A stretch of DNA of 64,000 nucleotides from Ipomoea triloba (taxonomy: Eukaryota; Streptophyta; Magnoliopsida; Solanales; Convolvulaceae), in the NCBI RefSeq assembly GCF_003576645.1, contig NC_044917.1:3937404-4001403 (forward strand). The letters run 5' to 3'. Every line of letters starts with the position of its first letter. The stretch's first letter is position 1. Positions 38,398 to 52,476 of this stretch are shown here, piece after piece. Made by a program: the position numbers and the translations under genes. The notes below the pieces were generated by a model that saw only the letters and a list, made by a program, of their open reading frames with translations, ran no database searches and was not told the DNA's origin.

Positions 38398-40227
38398 ATA
38401 CCGGTACGAGTAACTTAGTTGATTTTTGAGTGGCAAATTATGAGTTTTATGAGTGTTTCAATATCTTACCTTCCCTTCTAGATTATAACGTCTATTATTT
38501 TTCAACTACTGTCAACATTACATTATTCCTGAGCAATAATCATTCTAGGCCAACCTTTGATGATTTTATGATTTTTTTTGTATGTCAACTTATGAACCTT
38601 AACATTTGATGAAGTATTTGCATGAAAATTAATTACAATATGTCTAGTTTAAGAGATACAGTAGATGAGTGGCATTTGAATTTAATATGTTATATTTTTT
38701 GGTGTTTAAATATGTAAATGAGTCTAATAGGCAAGAGCTACTTGTTATTTAAGATTAATAATTAATATTAATAATAACAACAACAACAACATGACAATAA
38801 CAGTAACAATAACACTGGGCATTTTTGACTTTATATATACTACTAATTACCTTTCAATTCCCATGTATGTCAAACATTGGAATTGAAATTTCATTAATTT
38901 TATTTCTACAAACCAAACATTGAAATTTAAACTCTTACTTTATTCTCACATTATTTCTTTTTCCATGGAATTACAATTCTTTTCCCACCTAATTCCTTTA
39001 ATTTCCAACGTCTCATCAATGTAGCAGAATTTAAAAACATCAAAAATAAATTTTATTATAAATTTTTACTATGCATATTCCCAAATTCTATTCACATACT
39101 TCTATTACACTCCCTGATGTGACTAATAAGTATTGATTATTTTTATTACAAGGCTCCACTGAAAAATGTCTATACTCCCAATGAAAATGTCAACATCAAC
39201 ATTTTATGAGTAAGAGTAAAGTTGGGAGTAGATACATTTTTCATTTTTTTTTGTTAAAGACTTAAGAGTTAGAACTTAGAAGTGAGCATTAACCGTGTTA
39301 TATAATTAAATTGAATTTTTATTTTCATAAATATACATTTATTTAGAATATATATATATATATATCAAAATCAGTATACATTCCTCTAACTGATAAAGAA
39401 CCACATGGTATACTCAATGAAAATTGAATTTGAAATCTTGTGATTACCAATCAAACAACCCGACTAACTTGGCTAAGGTTATCTAAAAAAATATTAGATT
39501 ATTTTCTATTTTAGGATTCACTTATCCGTTACTTTCCCTCTATATTAATTATACATGAGTAATGATATATATCCCTCTAAATTTTCACTCCAATCCATCC
39601 ATCATAATGTGTGCATTTTTCTAATCAGTTATTATTAAATTTTATTTTTTAATTAGTGTTGGGGTTAGCCCGTTAATGGATACCTAAATGAATGAAAATC
39701 ATGTCAAGAGGAAAATATAAGGAGGATAGAAAATCTTTTCCATTATATATTTACTACCAGAGATATGCATGCGGATATATATATAATATCAAACGTGAAT
39801 TCTGCGTGCTATAATTTTAAAAATGAATAATACTTCACATCATCTCAATTTCTATTCTATTTGTTACTCCATACTTAAAAGTGTTTTGATTCATTTAAAA
39901 GAAAAAAAAGACTCATACTGTTTATTACTTTTTTTTAAAAATTGTTTTCTATTAATAAAATCACTTCCACGTTGCAGGAGTTTATTCAAAAGCAGGTGGA
40001 AACAGAAAGATACGGGTCAATGTTCAACTGGTACGTGGACAGAGCTGATAAAACCAGCAAAACATTTGAATTGTGGTCAATATACACTACGGAACTCCAA
40101 CCATTCATTCCTTTCTTCGTATATTTTTGCAATTTTCGCATGCAACGAGGCGCGGCATGCATATCTTTCACATGCATAACTTTATGCGCAACCATCCTTC
40201 ATTAATCAGTTTATCACTATTCACTAC
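38398..40227. other. Spacer between BAHD copies 2 and 3
   Basis: It holds a downstream block (39025-39160) shared with the copy 1 flank and an upstream block (39590-39990) shared with the spacers before copies 2 and 4, then the shared promoter module (about 40030-40200). AT-rich; no gene supported. Confidence 0.6.
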
Positions 40228-40340
40228 TATAAATATCATCTGCATATACCAACTAAATCATATAATACTAACTGCAACTCTGCAACACACTATAGTGCTG
40301 AACTAAAAGTTAGAATACACGCATCACTATTTTATACCTG

Positions 40341-42282
40341 ATGATGGCCTTATCTCCATTTATGGCTTCTCAACCATCTTTACCCTTCACCGTGACAAGG
40401 CAAAAGCCTGAGCTTGTTGCTCCGGCGGAGCCGACTCCACGAGAAATCAAGTACCTTTCCGACATTGATGACCAACAAGGTCTGAGGTTTCAAATTCCAC
40501 TTATACAGTTTTACCGCAATGAGCCTTCCATGAGTGGGAAGGACCCCGTGCAGGTTATACGTCAGGCTTTAGCTAAAGCACTTGTTTTTTTCTACCCCTT
40601 TGCCGGTAGACTCCGGGAGGGACCTGGACAGAAGCTGATGGTGGATTGCACCGGTGAGGGGGTCATGTTCATCGAGGCAGATGCTGACGCCACACTCCAA
40701 CACTTTGCCGTTGGAGGTGAAATCAAGCCTCCATTTCCGTGTTTTGATCAACTTCTTTACAATGTTCCTGGTTCTGCGGAAATTCTCAACTGCCCTTTGT
40801 TCATTATACAGGTAATTAATTATACTCCGTATATATACCTACAACTCAATTGGTTTGTAGGTGGTAGATTGTGGGTAAATATATATACACAATGAAATCT
40901 TGATAATCACAGTATGAGAGTTACACCCAATATGATGGGTCCTGTAGATTGTGAGCAATCTAGTGTAGGAGTTGCTCTCAATGTGGTAGACCCCGCACCA
41001 GCAACTCAAGTTAATTTCTAGGTTACAGATTGTGGGTAACAATATAAGATCAAGCTTAGACAACTACACTGTGAGAGTTATATACACCTAATGTGGTAGA
41101 CTTCGCACGTGAGACCTAGTTCGTTCTTGTGTAGTAAATTGTGGCAATAAACATGATTATGCCTTAAAGTAACAGGGAGTTACACCAAATATGGTAGACC
41201 TGACCTCCATGAGTAATGATAGATAAGAACACATAATCCAAACCTTACTTGAAGCTACTGTGAGTGCAAGAATTACATCCAATAGAATGGACATGGGCAA
41301 ACGAGAAATTTGCATTTTGTTGACTAGCTAGTTTAATTAATTACGCGTATATGAGTGAGGATGTGTTGATGATGATTTTCAGGTGACTCGTCTGAGGTGT
41401 GGAGGTTTCATTTTTGCATTACGCCTAAACCACACCATAGCCGACGCACTTGGACTAGTCCATTTCCTGAATACCATAGCCGAAATTGCAAGAGGTGCAG
41501 AAGCTCCAACACTTCAACCAGTATGGCAAAGGGAATTTTTCAGTGCCCGCAACCCTCCCCGCGTAACATGCGCTCATTACGAGTACGAGGAAGAGCCAAC
41601 AGACTCAATGGTAACAAACATTCCACTCGACAACCTCGTCCATCGATCTTTCTTCTTCGGACCTACAGAGATTTGGGCGCTACGTAGGACTCTCCCTCCT
41701 CATTTGCGCAAATGCTCGACAGTTGAGATTCTAACAGCTCTCATGTGGCGGTGCCGCACCATTGCCCTTGGATTCGACCCAGACGAAGAAGTGCGCATGC
41801 TTTTACTCATCAGTGCACGTTTTAAGTTCAAAGATACCCCGTTGCCAAGTGGGTACACCGGCAATGCGTTTGCTTATCCCGGCGCCAAAACAACTGCGGG
41901 CAAATTGAGGAAAAACCCATTGGGTTACGCGGTTGAGTTGGTCACCAACATCAAACGTTGCTTTAGCGAAGAGTACATGCAATCAGTGGTGGATTTGATG
42001 GTTCTTAAGGATCGACCGCTCTTCCATGTTGCCGGAAGTTTTATTATGTCGGATCTCACCCGTTCTAAAATGCGTGATGTGGATTACGGTTGGGGCAAGG
42101 CAGTTTTTGGCGGGCCGCCTCATGGAGGTGTCGGTGATGCTCCAGGTGTGATTACCTTTCACGTGCCATATGAAAATAATAAAGGCGAGAATGGAACTGT
42201 GATTCCTATTTGCTTGCCGGCCTTTGCAATGGACAAATTTGTAAATGAGCTAGCAAATACTTTCATCAGGGCTGCTTTATGA
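40341..42282 (+). CDS. BAHD acyltransferase, benzyl-alcohol O-benzoyltransferase-like (copy 3)
   Basis: Exons 40341-40811 and 41383-42282 give 456 aa. HTIAD at 174-178 and DYGWG at 391-395 are present. The residue after the catalytic Asp pair reads ADALGLV where copies 1 and 2 have ADAPGLV, a change next to the active site. Other copy-specific changes: SLPFTV near the N-terminus, GPGQKL, and a KDRPLFH loop (KGRPLFH elsewhere). The WALRRTL stretch is shared with copy 4 only. TATA at 40228-40235. Predicted active. Confidence 0.92.
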
Positions 42283-43943
42283 ATGTCATAGCTTGGTTGG
42301 TTTCTGATGGAGTGATAAATTGTGAGCATACCAATTCAAGTGTTAAGAATCAATATTTTTCATAGAGAGAAATAAAGGATATGATACGTACTTTACAAAT
42401 TAAATGACAATTGTTTATGATTAACACATCATTAAATAAAAAACAAATTGTCATAAGATATTCAATTCATATATAATAATAGCAGTAAGAAAAATAAAGG
42501 ATATATGATCCTTTCCAACATCATCAACGTGAGGACCTTTATCATCCTCTGGGGGCGCATTTGGTTTGCCAACTTCTGTCATGCTAATTAATCTTCAAAA
42601 TTAAAGTATAATAGATAGTTCATACGCCGTGGCATTGAGAGAGCTGAGGCAGCATGCTTCTTATCTTTCCCTAGTGGAGTATAATCCTCTTAGCTTGTTG
42701 TTCTGTCACCAACACAGGGATTGTTGATGGTATATATAAAAGGAGCTGAGTTACATAATTTACATGTTTCCGTTTCAGCAGTTTTCTATCCGGCCACTTT
42801 GAAAGGCTCTGATCTACTGCCTTCATCTTTACTTAGTATTCATATAATAAATCCAGCCCTTGATGAGAAGATAAAATTCCATAGATGAGATGAGATGAGA
42901 TGAGGAAAAGGTAATTTGACTTTTTGTTCCCTGGGATTCAAGAGGACAATATATGATTGAAGATGAGAGCAGCAAGATCAAAAGCTTTCTTTGTGCCTAC
43001 CCTTCTTTGTGCCTACCCTGAAACGAAATGCACATAAGTCTCTAGACAAATTGTGAGACTGAGCAGAAGAAATCCAATTTGATAATGAAATTCGTTGAAG
43101 AATAGCATATTTGGAACTGAGATCAACTGCTAGTAAAACATCAATTTTCGGCTAATGTGTGTTCTTCCTATCCACCAGTGAGGGTTGTTGCCCTGAAATC
43201 CTAGTCTTCAATAGGTTCGTCTTCTTGAGGGGATAGCTTGTAAAACTCATTAATGACTTTTGTGCTAAATTTATACCACTTAGCTTCTTCAATTCCTCAT
43301 GAAAATCTTTTTGAATTTTTTGCTTTTAGGATTGACAATGTCTGCAATGAGTTTGCAGTAGTAAAACTCAACATCTTTCACTCAAAGGAAATGGAGAGAT
43401 AGATCAACGTAACCTAGCAAGATCATTTGGTGTGTGACCCTTGACTAGTTCTAATTAGACAGTAAAGTATATATAGGGTGTCTTGGTGATTGACTCATAT
43501 TTCAAGCATTGTCAACCATATATATCTAGACTATCAAGTGTGATTAATCAAGTGTATTGTTGTAAGTTATCAGAACCATTGTTAAAGAAATAAATGCGTA
43601 AAGGAGGAACATCTCATTTATATATGTTGAATTTTTGTAATTTTTGTTTTGTTCTCATATTCTTCATTTTGTTACAGGTGCTTCTTGCATGACATTTGGA
43701 GTATGAGAGCGATACATGCACCCTTCTAGTTTAGAGCTTTGGAGAAAAATTAGAAGTCGTTTTAGACAATTGTATTACACTTAATGAACTAGTATTTATT
43801 CAGATGTATTTTTGTATGTTTCTTTTTAGCCTGTGTGTTTAGATATAAGTTGTATCTAAGTGCGAGGGTAGCACCTCTTTTCTCTCAGTTTTGTTTTGGC
43901 TTCTGCAATTATAAATGATGGTATTCAAATTAATAAAATTAAA
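42283..43943. other. Spacer after BAHD copy 3
   Basis: The segment 42985-43400 is closely similar to 56312-56720, after copy 5 (both contain 'aagtctctagacaaattgtg' and 'gaagaatagcatatttggaa'). This marks an older duplication of gene plus downstream flank. Minus-strand translation of this block gives broken open frames I cannot assign. The remainder shows no gene. Confidence 0.5.
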
Positions 43944-44838
43944 TGTAACACCCCAATTTTCAACTCTTACATTTATTACAAAATCCGTAATAAAACGCTG
44001 CGGAAGCTTACATCATATCAACAGAAAACCGGGTGCTACCGCCACACCTAGAGTGAATTCTATCACCTCTTTGACAAACTCCACTCTAAGTGCACAGGCT
44101 AAACTTACAACATTAATAACAATCCCTGTCTACATCAAAGAGTAGACCTCAACCTGTACTTCCCTTCTATTCCGAGCTCATCGGCTACAGGGGCCCACAC
44201 TAATCTGCAACTGATAAGAAACACATTGAAGTGCAGTTAGCACGACGGCTAAGTAAGGATATCCATGGGTTATCCAAAACTAAATAAAGGTTTTGTAAAA
44301 CTTGATTACATCAAAACCCTATCCTTACTCATCGGCCGAGGTTCTACCTGCAACCTTTACGAATAGCAATTTATACACATAATAGGCAACAATTTCAATA
44401 TCATCTTAATCATTTTCCCTCTAGACGAGGTCATATAATAGTCATTTGCCTACTCAGATCATATAATGCTAAACATTTAAGCATATAAGCAGAAAAAGGG
44501 AAAACACAAATCCCATATTTGTTCTCAAACATATTCTTTGAAAAATCTTTCCTCAAAGGACATTCTCCTCACTTTTCACCATCTCCTTTCCGTAGCTACA
44601 GCGTAACTACATTTTCATACAAAATTTCCACTTAGTTTCTTTATAGAAAGCGTGAGGCCTTTGGAGTATTCACTTAACTCCTTCCCTGACCACTTGGATC
44701 ATCGAACTCGGGTTCAGTGGTCATCACCCGGTCTAACACTGATCCCCTGGACGTAAGNGAGTAAAACATAACTTTTAACCGATTAAAATTGAAATTTACG
44801 AACCAATCGCGATCCAAGCTCGAAAATTGCTTCTCTCT

Positions 44839-44889
<51 letters not shown>

Positions 44890-44991
44890 GGAAATGGGAA
44901 TGAGGAATACGAAATGGGAAAGGGGATGAAGAGTTGAAGAAATGGGATTCTTATCCCTATCATATACATATATATTACGTAATATCATATA

Positions 44992-45040
<49 letters not shown>

Positions 45041-45576
45041 TTAATAATTAAATATGTGGATGATTATCCACACTTATATATATAATAATAATATTAATGA
45101 TGATAATAAAATAATGTATGTGGAATACTTATCCACAATTATATATATAATAATAATAATATATCTTCCAACTTATCAGTTGGGGTCCAAACAGATGAAG
45201 TTTCGGTGGAAAATAATCCAGATAGAAGAATTTCCGAAACTAAAGATTTATTCCAGTCTAGAACTCAAAATTGGGCTAGGTTCGGTACACCGCGAAATTT
45301 CGCGATGTACGATCACAAATAAATTTTAGCTGCTATGGGCTAATCTAATTAAATAGGAAAATCCAGAATAATAGTATGATGTCTAAAAATCCATTTCCTA
45401 GGAAAAACGGGTCCGAATAGTAGTTCCTAAAATTTTTACGGTTCGTGACCGGTACGTAGGTTCGCAGCTTAATAACAACTATACTCACTTATAAAAATTC
45501 TTTTGAAATATCTGAAGATCATAACTTAGGAATGTCAACGCCTTAGGATAATGTTAATAAAATACGGGGTATTACA
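43944..45576. mobile_element. Solo LTR, 1633 bp, with TTAAA target duplication
   Basis: Starts TGTAACACCCC and ends GGGGTATTACA, the TG...CA termini of plant LTRs, and is flanked by TTAAA on both sides (43939-43943 and 45577-45581). There is no internal retrotransposon sequence and no second LTR, so it is a solo LTR left by recombination, probably of a Ty3/gypsy element (inference). It contains a (CT)n run at about 44836-44886, an (AAT)n run at 45001-45040, one unresolved base at 44758, and the palindrome CGCGAAATTTCGCG near 45291. Confidence 0.85.
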
Positions 45577-45581
45577 TTAAA

Positions 45582-46750
45582 ATTAATTTTCAAAAGTTAT
45601 ATTGAATTTCGTTGTTGGGAATGGGGGTGTTACAAGTTCGTAAGTGAAAATATAATACATTTGATGAAAAAAGTAATACTTTTACCTCAAAATGTAAAAA
45701 TATTACATTTGTTCTCGAAGATATTACGTTTTCTCTTATAAGTAACAAACACTTTATTCCTAATTAGTATTACACATTTGGTAGTATAAATATATTACAT
45801 TTAATCTTGATCCGACATGTCTAACGAACAAGGATATGTGAAACAGTCTCACACAAGTTTTTGCCACAATTAAATTGAATATTTATTTTCATAAATATAA
45901 ATTGAATTCTAATATTAATTAAATCAAAATTTGAATTATGTATTATAAAGAGTAATATAATTATACATTATATATTAATTATTAGATATCCTTGGTAAAA
46001 GAAAAATAGATTATTATATGATGTCATGTCAAGGGAAATCCACTATTATTAACCAATGGTGTGCGTCAGGTAAATCTAGTATTGTGGACCAACTACTCCT
46101 AACAAACGGTCAAACTTGAAACGTTATGGTTCCCAAGCCAACAACATGGCGAACTTAGTTGAAGTTGCCTAAATTATATATATTGGAGTGTTTTCCTAAC
46201 TATAAGATTCACTTATATGTTACTTCCCCTCTATATTAACTTGGATTTTGCATTAATTTTAAAAATGAGTAATAATGCACATAATCTCAATTTTTATTTC
46301 ATTTTTTACTTTATACATACTTGTCGTGTTCTGTTTCATTTAGAAAAAAAAGTGACATGTAATTTTGTTTACTCACTTTTTCTTATCAATAAAATAACAT
46401 AAGCGACGAAGTTTGATCACAAGAAATTTAATAATTAGGTATTGTATTATTTGTGGACTTAGTTTTTGCACGAGTCACCTTAGCACCTCCACCGCCCGAA
46501 AACATATAAGAAAAGAAGTGATAGAGACAAGAGAGGGAGTACGTATTGAATTTCATTACCTAATGATGATCTGGTGTACTGGTATTATTGCATCTGGACA
46601 AGGATAGGGTTGTTGAGGCCTGTGGCGAAATTAGAAATTTTTAATAGATAATGGGTCTAATAAGTAATAACGCTATTTGATACAATTCTTTATTTATGGT
46701 ATTGTTTTTGGATTGCGACAAAACTCGTAACCACGGTTCAAAAGTTGAAC
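45582..46750. other. Spacer with repeat remnants and an orphan BAHD upstream region
   Basis: 45640-45800 resembles the 'attacattt/cataagtaac' repeat at 30700-31080. 46235-46400 resembles the upstream block of copies 3 and 4 ('ataattttaaaaatgaataat', 'caatttctattcta', 'ttttcttatcaataaaat'), but no BAHD exon follows. It is read as the leftover upstream region of a lost or disrupted array member. Confidence 0.5.
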
Positions 46751-46754
46751 TCGT

Positions 46755-48075
46755 GATCTTCATGTATGATGCAGTACAAGCGGGGTGTGAAAATGGGTGT
46801 AAAGTCGAACCACGAGGATTGGATTTTATGGCACGTAAGGATTAATCACCTAGACTCTAGTCACCAAGGTCTTGAAACCCATAAGGATCCAAGCAACCAT
46901 TTTAAGGATTAAAGTATAACAACTAAGAAATAATTTTGGAATTATGAATATAAGGGAAAAACAAGCCTAAACTAGGATTAAAATCTATTGGGAGGAATGG
47001 GTTAGATTAGGTGTATTACTCTATTGATGCATTAACACTTGAGTTGGGGGATGAACAATAACCCTAGGTTCTTGATGCTAGCACAAAAGAATCCAAGTTT
47101 CCACAAGGATTAGAACAAGGGTTGCCCCATTCCCATGGTGTATCAACCTAAGTTCTTGAAGAACAAAAGCTATTTAAGCCCCAAATCTACCCCTATTTCC
47201 ATAGAAGAGAAAATGGGTTTGAGATTGTATTGGCTTAAGTCTTCCATCCAACTTCCATTGAAATGAAAGACTTTCCAAAGACAAGCAATAATCATTGCGC
47301 AACTAATCATTGAAAGATAAAATCAAAATCCAACTCAAACTCAAGAACCCTAAATGGGTGTTCATCCCCTTTATGCAATAATCATCTAACTAGCATCAAT
47401 AAGAGCAATAAACACCAAATCTAACCCATATGAAAGACTACTCACTCATATTTAAGGTAAACATAGCAAGATTCAACAAGGAAAGCATAAATATGCAATA
47501 AATGTAAAAACACTTGAAGAAGAGGAAGTAAGAGTTTTACTATTAATGATGGAGAGATGTTGTTGGAATCCCTTCCAAAACCACCAAAAGATGCTTGCAA
47601 AGTGTTCTACAATGTCAATCTAAGCTATTCTAAACTAAAAATGGCTAATGAAAATATTAGAGAGAGAGTCTAAACTAGCTAGGGTTCGGAATCCCCAAAA
47701 AATGCAGCAAAAACGCGCTTAAACAGAACAGCACAGACCAAAACGGGCAGGGACACGGCCATGTCAGTACCCATTTTGGTGATCAGTTTTAGGGCAGACC
47801 AAAACGGGTAGGGACACGGCCGTGTCACTACCCATTTCATTTTTTAGTAATTTTTCCTGCTCCATTTTGCGCTCCGCTGCTTTTCTTCCTCCTTGAGTGA
47901 GATCCTAAGCTACCAAAATTGATCCAAAGCTTTCCAAACTGCTTCCTTTACCACTTGTTGTGAAGAATTTCACCTATAACCACAAAAACACACAACCAAG
48001 TAATAAATCCCACTCAAGTATAAACACTTAACTACAAAAATAGATGAAAGAGGGGGCAAAAAGGTATTTAGAAAT
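46755..48075. mobile_element. Retroelement-like non-coding fragment
   Basis: A moderately GC-richer, non-coding block begins around 'gcggggtgtgaaaatgggtg'. It contains a direct repeat near its end, 'aaaacgggcagggacacggc' and 'aaaacgggtagggacacggc', at about 47740 and 47800. It has the feel of LTR-retrotransposon untranslated sequence, but I see no protein domain and no clear termini. Its presence explains much of the long gap between copies 3 and 4. Confidence 0.4.
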
Positions 48076-50102
48076 GGAGTCATCAATGTACGAAAGTCAT
48101 ATTTCACTCACTTAGTCACCATTTTTAAAACATTATTTATAGTATATTTAGTTGTATAAGGTATTGTCAACATTCATTATGGGCGTGCTTGACAAATAGT
48201 TGTTAGCTAATTTAATAGTTGATAGCATTAGCTGGTTGCATAAAGATTTTGGTAAATTAGCTATTAGCTAAGAGCTGATAACATGCAAAATGACTTTCAA
48301 TAGTGTAATTTATTTTTCTCAAAGAGTTTATTTAAAAAGTTATTTTGAGCAAGTTTTTGAATTATAGCGCTTTTGAGTAATAATTTGTTAAAAAAATCGA
48401 TTAACCAAACACGCATATTGGTTGTTTAACCAAGTCAAACAGTCAATAGTGGTAAAATAAGGCAAAATTGGATGATACGCTAACTATGTTACCGAACAGA
48501 GCCTATTATATTAGTATTCGATACAATCATGTATATCAGTTAGTCTAAAAAAAATAGAAGTCTTGTCGAATAGTTTAATAATTTGAACCCATTTTTTTTA
48601 AAAAATATAAGTGTTAATATAAAATAAAAGGTATAATATTTAGTAAAAAAATTTATTACAATATATAAAATATTCAACCTATTAAAGAAAAAATACAGTT
48701 CAAAAATTCAATTAAAAAGTGACGTTTTAAAAAAAAAAAAATGCTAAATCATCGGGAAACTTTCAATATGATCAACTCTTTATTTTAAAAATTTTATTTT
48801 CATTTTCAATTAAAATTAATCTTTTGAGTCTTTTGAAAACATAACTACAAGTCTACAGCATATACACAATAAAAGAGTTAATTCTAAGAATAGCCCATTG
48901 GCTATTAATATTTGTCAATTTTAATTTTATCCCTGACTTTCAATTGAATCATAAATAATTCATTGACTATTGATTTTGACTAATTTTCATCCTCGACATT
49001 TAATCGATCATAAATGGTCTTTTGACTATTGATTTTATTTCAAATCTGGTCCTTCAGTTAAATATTTATTTAGTAAACAATACACTTATAATCGTTGCAT
49101 ATATACCGTTGTAATGTTTCTTCTTTTTTCCATATTTTTCAGTCATTAGATCTCCTAGATATCAATGACTAACCTTCGTCCGCACTTCTCGCGTTGGACA
49201 ATGTCCTCACTTGGATCACTCTCAATCTCTAAGTACCTTTTATAGAGAATAATCTAAAACTTTACAAAACTCACAGTATTGTGACTATGATAATGTCAAA
49301 TTTCTCTTAAATTACATTATTAGTAAAAAAAAAAAAAAGGATTAAAGCAATATAATTTTACTACTTCCCTCCTATTTTTTACACTACATTTTTTTTTAAG
49401 TTAGTCCTGAAGGAATGACAATTTTTAAAAGTTAAATAAGATTCCTACATATGTATAGTTTTTTTTTTTTTTTTTTTAATTTTTTTTCCTCCAATCCATC
49501 CATCATAATGTGACATTTTTCAAATTAGTTATTAAATTTTCTTTTTAATTACTTACAAGATTAGTCAGTTAATAAACACCTAAATGAATGAAAATCATGT
49601 CAAGAGGGAAATATAGGAAGGGTACGATAGGAAGTTTTTTCATTATATATTTACTACGACAGATATATAAAATATCAAACTTGGATTCTGCTTGTGCTAT
49701 AATTTTAAAAATGAATAATACGTCACATATCAATTTCTATTCTATTTGTTACACTATACTTAAAATGTTTTGATTCATTTAAAAGAAAAAAAAAAGCAGG
49801 AAAAAAAATGTTTATTACTTTTTTAAAAATTATTTTCTATTAATAAAATCACTTCACGTTGCAGGAGTTTATTCCATGAGAATTACATATATCATATTTG
49901 AAAAGCAGGTTGAAACAGAATGATACGCGTCACTGTTGCATTGGTACGAGGATGAGAGCTGATAAAACCAGCAAAGCATTTGAATTGTGGTCAATATACA
50001 CTACGGAACTCCAACCATTCATTCCTTTCTTCGTTGATTTTTGCAATTTTCACATGATCTTATACGCACCCACCCTTCATTAATCAGTTTATCGATCACT
50101 AC
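48076..50102. other. Spacer before BAHD copy 4
   Basis: It includes a repeat at 48890-49075 related to 7725-7925, and from about 49490 an upstream block shared with copies 2 and 3, ending in the decayed promoter module (49945-50060). No gene supported. Confidence 0.55.
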
Positions 50103-50196
50103 TATAAATATCATATAATACTAACTGCAACTCTGCAACATTGTATTGAACTAAAACTAAGAATATACGCATCACTCTTTTAATTTGTACCTGATC

Positions 50197-50665
50197 ATGG
50201 CCTTATCTCCATTTATGGCTTCTCTACCATCTTTAGCCTTCACCGTCACAAGGCAAAAGCCTGAGCTTATTGCTCCGGCGGAGCCGACTCCACGAGAAAT
50301 CAAGTACCTTTCCGACATTGATGACCAACAAGGTCTGAGGTTTCAAATTCCACTTATAAAGTTTTACCGCAATGTACCTTCCATGAGTGGGAAGGACCCC
50401 GTGCAGGTTATACGTCAGGCTTTAGCTAAAGCACTTGTTTTTTTCTACCCCTTCGCCGGTAGACTTCGGGAGGGGCCTGGAAAGAAGTTGATGGTGGATT
50501 GCACCGGTGAGGGCGTCATGTTCATCGAGGCAGATGCTGACGCCACACTCCAACACTTTGCCATTGGAGGTGAAGTCAAGCCTCCATTTCCGTGTTTTGA
50601 TCAACTTCTTTACAATGTTCCTGGTTCTGCAGAAATTCTCAACTGCCCTTTGTTCCTTATACAGG

Positions 50666-50726
<61 letters not shown>

Positions 50727-52145
50727 CCTACAACTCAATTGGTTTGTGGGTGGTAGATTGTGGATAATGATACATGAATAGTGGGTCCCACACGGACACC
50801 TCAATAGGTTTATAGGGGTAGATGGTAGGCAACAACCAGGATCTGGTATGAGAATTAGGCACAATGTGATGACCCTCAACTCAGTTGATTTTGGGTTGCA
50901 GATTGTGCTTAAGGACACAGGATCAAACGTAGACAACCATAGTAGGAGAGTTACACTCGATGTATGTAGTAGGTCTCGTATGGGCAGCTTAACTAGTTCT
51001 TAGATGATAGGTTGTGGGCAAGAACACATAGTCAAGACCGTGTACACTACACCCTATATGGTAGAGTGGTAGACCATACATGAGTAGCTCAGTTGGTTTT
51101 TAAGTTATATAAAGTTACTGTAAGTGTAAGAGTTACATCAAATGTGATGAACTCCTTTAGAGTTGATTAGTGAAATTTGTATTTTGTGGGCCAGTTTAAA
51201 TAATTACGCCTATACGAATGAGGATATCTTGATGATGATTTTCAGGTGACTCGTCTAAGGTGTGGAGGTTTCATTTTTGCGTTACGCATGAATCACACAA
51301 TGGCCGACGGATCTGGACTTGTCCATTTCATGAATACCATAGCCGAAATTGCAAGAGGTGCAGATGCTCCAACGTTTCAACCAGTATGGCAAAGGGAATA
51401 TTTCAGTGCCCGGAACCCACCCCGCATAACATGCACACATTACGAGTACGAGGAGGAGCCAACAGACTCAATGGCAACAAACATTCCACTCGACAACCTC
51501 GTCCATCGTTCTTTCTTCTTCGGACCTACAGAGATTTGGGCTCTACGTAGGACTCTCCCTCCTCATTTGCGCAAATGCTCGACAGTTGAGATTCTAACAG
51601 CTCTCATGTGGCGGTGCCGCACCATTGCCCTAGGATTCGACCCGGACGAGGAAGTGCGCATGCTTTTACTCATCAATGCACGTTTTAGGTTCAAAGATAC
51701 CCCGGTGCCAAGTGGCTACACCGGCAATGCATTTGTTTATCCCGGCGTTAAAACAACAGCTGATAAATTGAGGAAAAAGCCATTGGGTTACGCGGTTGAG
51801 TTGGTCACCAGCATCAAACGTTGCTTTAGCGAAGAATACATGCAATCTGTGGTCGACTTAATGGTTCTTAAGGGCCGACCGCCCTTCCATGTTGCCGGAA
51901 GTTTTATTATGTCAGATCTCACCCGTTCTAAAATACCTGATGTGGATTACGGTTGGGGCAAGGCAGTTTATGGCGGAGTGGCTCATGGAGGTACCGGTGA
52001 TGTTCCAGGCGTGATTACCTTTCACGTGCCATATGAAAATAATAAAGGCGAAAATGGCACTTTGATTCCTATTTGCTTGCCGGCCTTTGCAATGGACAAA
52101 TTTGTGAATGAGCTAGCAAATACTTTCATCAGGGCCGCTTTATGA
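50197..52145 (+). CDS. BAHD acyltransferase, benzyl-alcohol O-benzoyltransferase-like (copy 4)
   Basis: Exons 50197-50664 and 51246-52145 give 455 aa; the doubled ATG of the other copies is lost here (GATCATGG), leaving one start. HTMAD at 173-177 and DYGWG at 390-394. The pocket-proximal sequence [14 protein letters not shown] differs from copies 1-3 and is shared with copy 5 ([14 protein letters not shown]). The loop [11 protein letters not shown] is unique. The intron begins with a long (TA)n tract (50670-50722). TATA at 50103-50110. Predicted active. Confidence 0.92.
50668..50722. repeat. (TA)n microsatellite in BAHD copy 4 intron
   Basis: An uninterrupted TA repeat starts right after the 5' splice donor. 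In the other recent copies this place holds only a short 'atatatat'. It is likely length-polymorphic. Confidence 0.85.
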
Positions 52146-52192
52146 ATATGATAAATTGTGAGCAGACCGAGTGTTAAGATTCAACATTTTAC

Positions 52193-52226
<34 letters not shown>

Positions 52227-52476
52227 CAATTCAAGAATTGATAAAATAATCTTCAAATTTATTATTTCATGAAAAGTTACACAGAAATAGTATTATTATC
52301 TAAAAAAAGATTTATAGTATTGTAAAACGCGGGTGTCTGTAACAAAAAAAAATTATAATATTATATTTGTATGAACACATGAATGTTTAAGTATGTGTGA
52401 GTCTGTGTTTAAGTAGTATTTGTAGACTACTAAACTAAACTTAATTGTTTGAACTTTGAGAGGGAGAGGGAGGGAA
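52146..52476. other. Spacer after BAHD copy 4
   Basis: Contains an (ATT)n run at about 52191-52224 and AT-rich sequence. No gene. Confidence 0.5.
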
